Positions 22,854 through 32,189 of a stretch of DNA of 64,000 bases are shown piece after piece (position 1 is the first letter of the stretch; each line of letters opens with the position of its first letter). The stretch comes from Perognathus longimembris pacificus (Eukaryota; Chordata; Mammalia; Rodentia; Heteromyidae), in NCBI RefSeq assembly GCF_023159225.1, contig NC_063176.1:32219786-32283785 (forward strand), given 5' to 3'. The position numbers were made by a program, and so were the translations under genes. Under the pieces are notes generated by a model. It had not been told where the DNA came from, made no database searches, and saw only the letters and a list, made by a program, of their open reading frames with translations.

Positions 22854-23402
22854 TGCAGACAATTCTACAAAGTATGCTCAAGGCGCGACCACCAAGAAGA
22901 CCACCGAGAGCCAGACGTTTCAAAATGCAAAAGCAAGGTTTTATTTTAGGCGGGCTGCAACTTGGACCTCGTCCTACACACCGATGCAGCAGAGTTTAGG
23001 AGGAAGGCCATGAGTAAAGTTTTACAGGGGTATTTAAAGGAAAAAACAATAAAGTTACATTAACCAGGTGTGCAAGCAAGGTTGGGGTGTGAGTACAAAC
23101 CTGATTGGCTCGGGGGTAGGGGTTTTCTAAAATTGGTCTGAGGACATTCCAAGGCGGTCAATGAGACTGGAACGTCCCCAAACCGGTTGGGCCATCTGGG
23201 AAATGGGAGATTTATGGTCGGGTGGTTTCGGCACAAACATCTGCACAAACAACTTAGTTCCCGGAATTTGTACAATTTCTGGTTAGTTTCACCATAAACA
23301 AGCTATTTCCTGGATTTCATGCATATGCTGGGTTATAAGTATAACATAAACAAGATGGGTGCTGCCTCATAATGGAGTCATTCTATTTCTTCACTCACAA
23401 CA
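22854..23402 (-). mobile_element. Solo LTR, gammaretrovirus-like (ERV1-type)
   Basis: On the minus strand the block begins near tgttgtgagtgaagaaatag. It has a CCAAT box (gagccaatcagg, complement of 23099-23110), a TATA-like tttaaataccc (complement near 23028-23038), AATAAA in cctaaaataaaacc (complement near 22940-22945), and a U5 end rich in ctctcggtggtcttcttggt. This spacing and the CT-rich U5 are typical of ERV1/gammaretroviral LTRs. No internal genes flank it. The ends are approximate and no certain target duplication was found. Confidence 0.72.
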
Positions 23403-23484
23403 TATAATCTAATTGTTCTAGTTAGGACATTTCATGCATGGTGAGCCTCCTGATAGCCTTGGATTAAGCTAGTTCTTATTTTGT
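23403..23484. other. No gene recognised
   Basis: Short AT-rich spacer. Confidence 0.3.
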
Positions 23485-23488
23485 TGAC

Positions 23489-23531
23489 AATTTTGTGTGT
23501 GTGTGTGTGTATGTGTGTGTTTGTGTGTGTT
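23489..23531 (+). repeat. (TG)n microsatellite
   Basis: An interrupted TG dinucleotide run of about 40 bases (with single A and T interruptions). Confidence 0.9.
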
Positions 23532-25010
23532 GGTCAGGTGTTCAGTCTCTCCAGACATAGTTGTAAAACAGCAGCTCTGACATGGTATGCAGTGCACAGT
23601 GAACTTGCTATGAATGCAGGGAATTTCCAACCTCGTGCTTTACACAATCAAGAGTTAAGCAACCTGCAAAATTCTATTTTGATGTTAATATGTAGGTTTG
23701 GATTGAAAGTAGAAAGAATGGCTTGATCATATGAATAGACACATTTGACTGTACTAAACTCTGTTGTAGAGCCTGGATCTCTTTTCATTTCCACTAATAT
23801 TGCTTCATACAAGTTAATATTTCATCACAAGATGCTTATTGTGATGTTTTTTATATTTGACAGCCTAACTGGGGATATTCTTGCCAAGTATTGAATTGGC
23901 CATGTTGTGATTACAAGTGGGGTTCATCAGATATTAGGAGATAATTAGGTTTCATTTTCTGTAAATTGACTTCAGAGTTTTATCCATTTTTTCCTGACAG
24001 AGTTAATATTTTTTCTTTTGCTTTAGAGAAGTTTCATGGACATTCTAGAGATTAATGTAGAAATTTTTTTTTGAAACTATTCAAATCATTCCTTTTTAAG
24101 TGGACAGTTTTGCTCTGACCTAGTTAATCATGCTTGCTCCCAAATTGCAAACAGATGTCTCTAATGAAAGCAAGAAATCTAGTAAAATTTTAATACACAA
24201 AAATTACTCAAACTGAATCATAATGAAGAATGACAACAGTAAACTCCCAAGACAATAAAGTATATTCTACTTAGCAACCCAGCAAAGTAGACAGCTAATC
24301 TCATTCAATGCCTATAGAACTAAGCAGTATGTAATTGAGGGTCAAATATCACTTAGGTAGACATGTCTAGCACATGTAATGTTCACTCTCCAGCACTGTC
24401 CAAAAATCCAAAGCTCACTTAGACATGTAATGCTGTGGGCTTCACTACCATCATCTTTAGGTTTGTAGCAGCAGATCAAATCATTCTGAATGAGTTCCTT
24501 CCCTGCCTGCACTACAGGGAAGAATGTCTGTCTACATTTGTCAGAAAAATTTGACTGCAAGTTCTACCATGTATGGAGAGGGGGAAAATAAAATTTGGGG
24601 TAAAGGAGAAAACAAGTTGTTATTTACTATTGGTCACCTTTCCTCTTGAAAAAAATAAATGCTCAAAAGTTTTTGACCCATACATCAGGAAGACAATAGG
24701 TTAGAAGCATAACTCTCCATGAATTTAGTAGAGAAAGGAAAGAGATTTATTACTGAGTAAGCACTGAATGAGAAAACGTCACATTATCACAGGAAATCTG
24801 CCATTTACAAAGACAGGATACAATCTTACCACTTTATATAGCCAAGCAATCAATACAGCCCATAACACACCTATTCTAAACATGAATAATAATAATAGTC
24901 TTCAAATAAAAGCAGTCAGTAGCACTGTTGCTCAGACAGAGTTCTCCTTAAGTCCAATGGTAAATGGAGTGATCACCAATGTTACCTAATGGGATGGAAC
25001 AAGTAAAAAT
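23532..25010. other. No gene recognised
   Basis: 1.5 kb of AT-rich single-copy DNA. The 72-73 codon frames at 24342-24560 (-) and 24768-24989 (+) show no domain or splice context. Confidence 0.4.
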
Positions 25011-25148
25011 TGGGCAGGGAATATGGCTTACTGGTAGAGTGCTTGCTAAGCATGCATGAAGCCCTGGGTTCAATTCCTCAGCACCACATAAACAGAAAAG
25101 GCCAGAAACAGCACTATGGCACGGTAATAACCTTGATTTAAAAGAAGC
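25011..25148 (+). mobile_element. Old dimeric SINE, left part, split by later insertions
   Basis: tgggcagggaatatggcttac ... ggttcaattcctcagcacc, then a degraded second monomer ending ccttgatttaaaagaagc. The rest of this SINE resumes at 26147, beyond an L1. Confidence 0.85.
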
Positions 25149-25154
25149 AATGTT

Positions 25155-25345
25155 GGGCTGGGGATATAGCCTAGTGGCAAGCGTGCCTGCCTCGGATACA
25201 CGAGGCCCTAGGTTCGATTCCCCAGCACCACATATACAGAAAACGGCCAGAAGCGGCGCTATGGCTCAAGTGGCAGAGTGCTAGCCTTGAGCGGGAAGAA
25301 GCCAGGGACAGTGCTCAGGCCCTGAGTCCAAGGCCCAGGACTGGC

Positions 25346-25380
<35 letters not shown>
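25155..25380 (+). mobile_element. Young tRNA/ID-derived dimeric SINE
   Basis: Near-consensus copy. The A-box region is gcctagtggcaagcgtgcc and the perfect B box is ggttcgattcc (25211-25221), followed by the second ID-like monomer (gtggcagagtgctagccttg), the 3' end cccaggactggcc, and an uninterrupted A-tail of about 30. It is flanked by an exact 17-bp duplication, ttaaaagaagcaatgtt, at 25138-25154 and 25382-25398. The long pure A-tail and perfect duplication indicate a recent insertion. Such SINEs are transcribed by RNA polymerase III and mobilised by L1 proteins. Confidence 0.95.
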
Positions 25381-25383
<3 letters not shown>

Positions 25384-25392
25384 AAAAGAAGC

Positions 25393-26145
25393 AATGTTTA
25401 TCACAGCACAATTTGTCATAGCTAAAATATGGAACCAACCCAGATGCCCTTCAGTAGATGAATGGATCAGGAAAAGGTGGCACATATACACAAAGGAATT
25501 TTATGCCTCTATCAGAAAGAATGACATTGCCCCATTCATAAGGAAATGGAAGGACTTGGAAAAAATTATACTACGTGAAGTGAGCCAGATCCAAGGAAAC
25601 ATGGACTCTATGGTCTCCCTCATAGAGAATAATTAGCATAGGTTTAGGCTAGTCACAGCAGACGATCACAAGAGTCTAATAGCTATGCCCTTATGAATGC
25701 ATAAGATAATGTTAAGTGAAATGAACTCCATGTTATGGAAATGACTTATATCACTGTTGTAATTACTTTCAATATGCCATGTGAAACCATAGCTTCTTTT
25801 GTTGATGATCCTCTTGTATCCCCTTCCTGTGGTTGGACCCCCACTATCACTGTATCTTATCTGAGTACATTGGAAACTGTATATACTGGTATTAGAACTA
25901 GGGAAATGAAAGGGAATATCAAAATCAAGAAACAAAGGATAAAAAGGCAAATGACTCCAAAAGCAATACTTGCAAAACCATTTGGTGTAAACCAACTGAA
26001 CAACTCATGGGGAGAGAGGAAAAGGGTGGGGGCAGAGGGGAATGAGGGAGAAGGTAACAAACAGTACAAGAAATGTACCCAAATCCTAACATATGAAACT
26101 ATAACCTCTCTGCACATCACTTTGACAATAAATAAGAAAAAGAAA
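25393..26145 (+). mobile_element. LINE-1, 5'-truncated, inserted in the old SINE
   Basis: ORF2 C-terminus (broken frame at 25394-25636) and full 3' UTR, ending ctgcacatcactttgacaat plus an A-rich tail. The duplication aaaagaagc lies on both sides (25384-25392 and 26146-26154) and belongs to the split old SINE, which resumes after it. Confidence 0.9.
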
Positions 26146-26146
26146 A

Positions 26147-26216
26147 AAAGAAGCCAGTGACAATACTCAGGCCCTGAGTCCCTAGGTTTAGGACTGGCAA
26201 AAAAACAAAACAAAAC
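26147..26216 (+). mobile_element. Old dimeric SINE, right part
   Basis: aaagaagccagtgacaatac ... caggccctgagtc ... ggactggc and an A-rich tail: the missing 3' end of the SINE that starts at 25011. Confidence 0.85.
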
Positions 26217-27055
26217 ATGTCATTAGATTAGAGCGCAATGTATAACTCAGAAACAGGAAATTAAGAGCCTATCTTCCTCTGGAAACTGAATGACAGGGCT
26301 TCTGTTTTCATTCCAAGAAGATACTTTCCAGTTGTTTGAGAATGTCATCTCTACGTCATGAAATGGACAAGATGCATATTTAGCTTTAATGACTTTTTTT
26401 TTTTCAATATGGAGAGCCACTTCTAGGGTTCAGATTCAGGGATTTGGGCTCTCTTTTGGCCCTTTCTTTCTTTCTTTCTTTTGCTTAAGGACAGTGTCCT
26501 TAAGCAACAATGTCCTGAATGTCTTTTTAATCCATTTACAATATTAAGATAATCTTACATGTATTAGGGTAAACTAATGTGTAGTAATGGATAAAAATGT
26601 TAATGTATTGAAGCAATTCGTTCTTACCACAATCTATAAGAGCATTATTGTTGTTATTATTGTTATTAGTATCACTGTCTTTTATAGATAAGGATATTGA
26701 AACACAAAGCTCAAATAGCAAGTCAAAGTATCATGGTTTTAAAAAGACACAGAGAAACACAGAAAAAAGGAGATTTGCTATAGTAACACAGGAAGTCAGT
26801 ACTTCAGTACATCTTTAGCTATCTTTGGGGTACAAATGTGCTTTGTATATTTAAATTGGCAGGAAACTAAAGAAGAGTGGGAGAAGTATTTCTCTAGTCG
26901 AACTATGATTTGTTTTTTGTTTCTTTGTTTTTTGAAGTCCTTATTTTGGGAAGGTTTTGCTAAAATTATTAGCATCATAACTGGTCAGTATTTACATTTC
27001 ATAGTTGTGTGCTGGTTGGTATGGATGGCTGATCTCTCCTGAGGTAGTTCCGCTG
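26217..27055. other. No gene recognised; short (TTTC)n
   Basis: Single-copy DNA with a short TTTC run at about 26463-26482 and an attattgttg stretch near 26647. No gene supported. Confidence 0.4.
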
Positions 27056-27068
27056 TTCCTGGGGAATA

Positions 27069-27271
27069 CTTTTGTTTTGTTTTGTTTTTGGCCAGTCCTG
27101 GGCCTTGAACTCAGGGCCTGAGCACTGTCCCTGGCTCAAGGCTAGCACTCTACCACTTGAGCCACAGCGCCCCTTCTGGCCGTTTTCTGTATATGTGGTG
27201 CTGGGGAATTGAACCCAGGGCCTCATGTATACGAGGCAAGCTCTCTTGCCACTAGGCCATATCCCCAGCCC
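27069..27271 (-). mobile_element. tRNA/ID-derived dimeric SINE
   Basis: Complement of the SINE. The tail is read as ttttgttttgttttg, then ggccagtcctgggccttgaac, and the far end is ggccatatccccagccc. It is flanked by ggggaata at 27061-27068 and 27272-27279. Confidence 0.93.
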
Positions 27272-27370
27272 GGGGAATAGTTTCTTGATCCTCATAAAGA
27301 CAAGACGCTATTGATGGCCCTCTGAGACCCCACCACCCTCCGGTACCCCACAGCTGTCTCCAGGTCCTTC

Positions 27371-27566
27371 GGGACTAGCTTCAGCGCCCTGCAGTGCCTT
27401 GTGTAGCCACTCAAGCTGGAGGGTAGCATGGAGCACATCAAGGTCTCCCAGGGAGCTGCAGAACAGTACTGCATACAGAATGCCTGCCTGCAAGGATGCC
27501 CTGCTGGTGGGCGTTCCAGCAGGAAATAACCCCTTCTGGGAACCCAGGTCCTGTGCTTTATTGTAA
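27371..27566 (+). pseudogene. GNG5: Processed pseudogene resembling G-protein gamma-5 subunit
   Basis: G gamma-5 is a ~68-residue subunit that pairs with G beta at the plasma membrane. Here an intronless stretch reads like it: an N-terminal part, then [19 protein letters not shown], a short Gln/Asn segment, then, after a frameshift near 27490, a C-terminal part with [15 protein letters not shown] followed by a short tail with a Cys four residues before the stop (usual position of the prenylated CaaX cysteine). An in-frame TAG near 27404-27406 and the frameshift make it non-functional. The order of the conserved blocks (LxLE, KVSQ-AA, Q-NA, DPLL-G-type, NPF) is the basis of the call. A poly(A) tail is not evident; the upstream SINE and ~90 bases of GC-rich sequence precede it. 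It could derive from a related gamma subunit. Confidence 0.65.
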
Positions 27567-27868
27567 ATACAAAAGTAGTTCGTTGAGGAATGCCTTCAAG
27601 TACAAAGTGACGAATGCCTCCAAGTCTAAAGAAAACTCTTTTCTCTAGTCAAAAGATGTTTAGATATTTCACATATTTTCTGTGGCCTGGTTGTATAGCC
27701 AGAATTATACAGAAATTAATGATTTTCCATTCAACTAAGGTAACTGAGTGAAGGAGTACATTTCTAAATAATAACGACCTAGTTTTTTTTGCTGAAGTGC
27801 TTTTGCATTAAGACAACTACCCTTGCCACCAAATATACCAAAATACACCTTTATTTATTTTTAAAACT
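27567..27868. other. No gene recognised
   Basis: May include some 3' UTR of the retrocopy at its start; otherwise single-copy DNA. Confidence 0.35.
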
Positions 27869-27869
27869 T

Positions 27870-28045
27870 TTTTCTTTATTGTCAAAGTGTGGAACAGAGG
27901 GGTTACAGATTCATATGTAAGGCAGTGAATACATTTCTTGTTCAACTTGTTACCTCCTCCCTCAGTTTTCCCTTACGGCCCCCCAACCCCTTCCCCTCTC
28001 CTCCCAAGAGTTGTGATCTGATCTACATCAAATGGTTTTGTAAGT
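27870..28045 (-). mobile_element. LINE-1 3' UTR fragment, diverged
   Basis: Complement of the L1 tail (ttgtcaaagtgtggaacagaggg), the antisense purine tract (read as cccccaaccccttcccctctcc) and the adjacent catcaaatggttttg segment. An older copy than the 6.9-kb one. Confidence 0.7.
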
Positions 28046-28970
28046 AACCTCTTCCATAAGTGAATTTCTCGCTTTGCTGTATTTGGAATATTATGTATGT
28101 TTTATTTAGTAGATGTTTACATTTAGGAAGGAATACCTTTTGTTTATTAAAACAAGTGCATATTGTAACTTGTTCCTAAGACTTTCATACTATAATGAAA
28201 TGTGTTGTTTTGTCATGAAAAAGATGAAGTATGATAAAGTATAAAATTAAGGAGAATAAATAGGCCAAAACATGTCTTTTTTCCTTTACATGAGAAAATT
28301 TGCATTTTTAAATGAGAGTATAATTTGTTTTAAACACTAAACTTGGGAGATGTACCTCAGTAAACTTGAAATTATTAATGTTAATGATGTATATTAGTTT
28401 CCCCATCTTGTACATGAAGCAGATTTGACCTTCTTCTTAAGCTCTTTTACTTTATAGTTGTGGTAGTACCTTTAAAAAAAAAACTACTTATTTTGTCTTT
28501 AAAAATGTTTAAATTGTTACCTACAAACAGAACTTTTCAAATGGTTAAAAACAAAGTAATGTGACAATATTACAACCAAAGGAATTCTTCATGTCACATG
28601 GGTTTTGCTTGGAAGATGTGCCTTTCATTTAGTTTAGGGATACTTTTAGAATGAGACTTTCTGTAATAATCTTTGAAGAGCTTGGAAATAAAATTTCTAA
28701 TTAAAAAAAAAGATGCTATTAGTCAATAAAAAGTCCTGTATTTCTCTGATTCCAAGGTGACTGCAAAATGACTGCAGAAAGCATGGCTTAGAGTAAAGAC
28801 ATGTACAAAATGTATACAGGGTGCCAAGCTCTTCTGCTTATAGTTAATTCTGAGGTCCAGCAAAAACATCATTTGGGAATCTCTAATATTATTAGATTGC
28901 TTCCTTCCAGATACAAAACATCTTAACTATATTAAAGAACAATCACTTTGGTAACCAATTATTTCTTTTA
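28046..28970. other. No gene recognised
   Basis: AT-rich single-copy DNA. Nothing supported. Confidence 0.4.
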
Positions 28971-28974
28971 AAAA

Positions 28975-29150
28975 AACTATTGTAAAGGTGATATACCGAG
29001 GGGTTACAGTTACATGATTCAGGTAATGCGTACATTTCCTTTGCAACAGTGTTAACTCCTCCTTCATTCTCTCCTAGTTTTCCCTTCCTAACTTCCCTTC
29101 CCCCAAAGTCATATAGTTCATGCCCAATATAGTATCTACAGGGTTTTACT
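28975..29150 (-). mobile_element. LINE-1 3' UTR fragment, old
   Basis: attgtaaaggtgatataccg, ggggttacagttacatg and the pyrimidine-rich stretch that is the antisense purine tract. Strongly diverged; probably an older L1 subfamily. Confidence 0.6.
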
Positions 29151-29270
29151 GCTGAATTGGTTGATCTTTTGGAACTGATGCATAATTTCTGCTCAGAAAA
29201 AAATCTATAAAATGAGACAAGCCATCACATTTTACAATCTTTGTTCATATTGCATTATTTAAAAAGGAGA

Positions 29271-29487
29271 GGCTGGGAAGGTGGCTTAGTGGTACAGTGC
29301 TTGTCTAGCAAGCATGAAGACCTGGGTTCAATTTCTCAGTACCACATGGAGAGAAATAGCCAGAAGTGGAGCTGTGGCTCAAATGGTGGAGTGCTAGCCT
29401 TGAGCAAAAGAAGCTCAGGGACAGTGCCCAGACCCTGAATTCTAGTCCCAGAACTGGCCAAAATTAAACAAACAAATAAATAAATAA
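29271..29487 (+). mobile_element. Dimeric SINE
   Basis: ggctgggaaggtggcttagtgg ... ggttcaatttctcagtacc, second monomer gtggctcaaatggtggagtg, end cccagaactggcc and an aaataa-rich tail. The 11-bp duplication taaaaaggaga flanks it at 29260-29270 and 29488-29498. Confidence 0.92.
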
Positions 29488-29729
29488 TAAAAAGGAGAAG
29501 TGCCTTGAAATATTTAAAATAGTTTAAAATATTCTATCCAAATAAAACCTTACTATATTCCATCCTATGTATAGGCACATAACTTTTGAGAGGTAGCAGT
29601 TAGCCACAAAAATATGGAAATATAAAGCAAACTTAAAATAAGGAATGAGATTGAGGTCTCTCAGAGGAAACAATATGGTAATCCAACTTCTTAACTGACA
29701 GGTGACCTCAGCCCTATAGATCATAGCTT

Positions 29730-30660
29730 GTGATAAGCTTTTCTCGCAAGCAGTCTCGGTAATTCCTCAAACCCAAAAAACTAATCTGTTGTTCTTACCC
29801 TAGAGACAATTCACTTTCAATCTATTGGAAGTATATCTGCAACAGAATCCCTAAAAGTTAATCTGTTGTTCTCACCCCAGAGACAATTTGCTTTCGTATT
29901 AAATGTTTATCTGCAATGGTACTTCAAGGATTGTTGCTGCCACAAGTTAATTAAGAGCAAGAGAAAAAACTTAGCATCTCTGCCTCCATTTTGTCTTTGA
30001 CTTTGATCTGAGATTTTCTTTTTACACTCATTTTTGCAACCACATTTAGATACAGGAAAGAAAAATGTGATCCATGATGTTTGTGGTAAGAGATGGACAT
30101 TACCCTAAGAATCAGCATAACTTTGGAGGGCAGACCACCCAAAAGATACCAATTACTTTATAATGATGAAGCTATACACAGAACTTCTTAGAAGAAACAA
30201 ATGCCTAATCTCACTCAGCCAAACTTGGAATTTGTCAATCTCTATAGTTTACATTAACCAGTTTCTTAAAACTTCTGTATGTGTGAATGTAACCCATACA
30301 AATGTATATTTTACATGTACAAACTATGTATTCACACTTTGCTGACAGAGTTTCAAGATAAGGGAAATGTCTGGAGTCAAAAGGAAAATAAATCCTTGGA
30401 GCAAAATATTGAGCTAAAACTCCTATTTTGCAGCTTGCCTAGGACATGAATCCCTTTTCAGTCACCATCTTGTAGTCTCCATCCCCTTGTACCTAGGGCC
30501 TTATCTGGTCAGTTACTAGTCTCCCTAAACCTATTTAAAATTTGCAGATTTTGCCTTTTGGAAACCCCACTTAGGTTCCCGTCATGGCTGAGAGATCTTC
30601 ATTGGGAATAGCCACTTTGGATAGCTGGCGTCAATAAAGGACCTTCAGATTTCTCAACGT
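29730..30660 (+). mobile_element. LTR-like block with an internal direct repeat
   Basis: Near its 3' end there is a TATA-like cctatttaaaattt (30529-30542) and, ~95 bases later, AATAAA (30633-30638, tcaataaaggacc), then a short U5-like end near ttctca (30656). That spacing fits U3-R-U5 of an ERV LTR. Upstream, an imperfect direct repeat (aatctgttgttcttaccc / aatctgttgttctcacccc) at about 29781 and 29859 could be U3 enhancer repeats. The left boundary is uncertain, and 930 bases would be long for an LTR. Confidence 0.45.
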
Positions 30661-31944
30661 GAGGTGAGCAGAGGGCATAATGGTAGAATCATCTCATGAG
30701 CACTAGACATTTCCCCTCATGTGATGATGAGGCTAACAATTCCTTAGGAACCTGATGAACCAGCCCTGAGATAACGACCAGCCATGACAAACCCATATTG
30801 TGATTCTTTAACTCTACACACCCTACTTTCCCCCTAATTCCTCCTTTATTGAACACTAACATCCTTGTCTGTAACCTGAAGACAGCTTTGGATAATCTGA
30901 AGTTCCATCTTCCAGTACATTATATCAAGTAATAATCTTTCTCTGCCATCTTCTTTCCTAGTAAACATTCCTCCCATTTTCACTAAGTCAAATTCTTGCC
31001 TGAATTTGCCACTTTCTAGAGGCAAGTACCAGGGTAGATAGATACCTTCACTGACTTTCAGGTAACACCACTGAAACAAACAAACAAACAAAAAACTCAA
31101 AATATAACTTGCCTGACAAATATGTTTTTTCTAACTAAACATCTAAGAAGTGTAAATTAAGTTTAAATATTAGGTTAAACATAGAGAACAGTTAAGTCTT
31201 GGCCTTCAGAAATTTACACACCAGTAAGAAACAGGGCTCTATTAAAATTCCAAATGTTACCATTAGAAAACCACTTTTATATTCATTAGCTCTTCTGATT
31301 GGCATTGCTACTAATGAAATAGGTCTTATTTTAATTCTCACTTTGCAGACAGGGAAATTGGAGTTCAGGAAGGTTACTTAATTTGTCTACATTTACACTG
31401 TAAATGGCAGGCTAAAACTAGAACTTTATTGTAAATCTTATGCTCTTTCTATGCTATAACAACAGCTGTACTTTCTAATTCCAGCATGTAGAATATAAAA
31501 TGAAAATGACAACTTTAGTTGCTCCTGAGTATACAAAGAGGAATGATTCATGAATGCTCATCTTCAGATGCCCAAGAATGTAGAAGTTAAATCCTGAAAA
31601 TGAAATGGTTAATATTTTCATACACATGCTCCCAGACATTTTACGTCATCTCAAGGTCATTTATTATGCTTATTCCTGAATTGGGGATGCTAGGTATAAC
31701 CGGTGCCATTTTGGCCACACAGTGAATAGCGAGTTGGATTGAACTGGGCCATCTTGTCTTCATGGTGTAGGAAAGGGAAGTCCCACCTCCCAGATGATGG
31801 ACATGCCAGAGTTTATACACTGATATATTTAGGAAATAATAAAAAAGAGGGAATTTTAAAAAATATTATTACTAGAGATCCATTGGATTCCTCCGTGAAA
31901 TCTATGGATACAGAATGTTGAGTATAATTAGCATTTTTTTAATT
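30661..31944. other. No gene recognised
   Basis: Single-copy DNA. The first ~120 bases beyond the LTR-like block could be degraded internal retroviral sequence. The stretch at 31730-31810 (ccatcttgtcttcatggtg ... ggacatgcc) has weak similarity to 43535-43615 inside the provirus block. Confidence 0.35.
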
Positions 31945-31955
31945 TATTTAAAAGG

Positions 31956-32178
31956 GACTGGGAATGTGGCCTAGTGGCAAGACTGCTTGCCTTGTATATA
32001 TGAAGCCCTGGGTTCGACTCCTCAGCACCACATATACAGAAAAAGCCAGAAGTGGCACTGTGGCTCAAGTGGCAGAGTGCTAGCCTTGTGCCAAAAGAAG
32101 CCAAGGGCAGTCAGTGCTCAGGCTCTGAGTCCAAGCCCCAGGACGGGCAAAAAAAAAAAAAAAAAGTTAAAAAAATGT
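31956..32178 (+). mobile_element. Dimeric SINE
   Basis: gactgggaatgtggcctagtgg, B box gggttcgactcc, second monomer gtggctcaagtggcagagtg, end caggacgggc and a ~17-base A-tail. Flanked by tatttaaaagg at 31945-31955 and 32179-32189; extra sequence (gttaaaaaaatg) separates the A-tail from the right duplication. Confidence 0.92.
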
Positions 32179-32189
32179 ATTTAAAAGGT

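Noticed and set aside
25155..25250. tRNA gene (A and B boxes are present)
   Set aside because: It is the 5' part of a SINE with an A-tail and target duplication; no complete cloverleaf with an anticodon arm could be formed.
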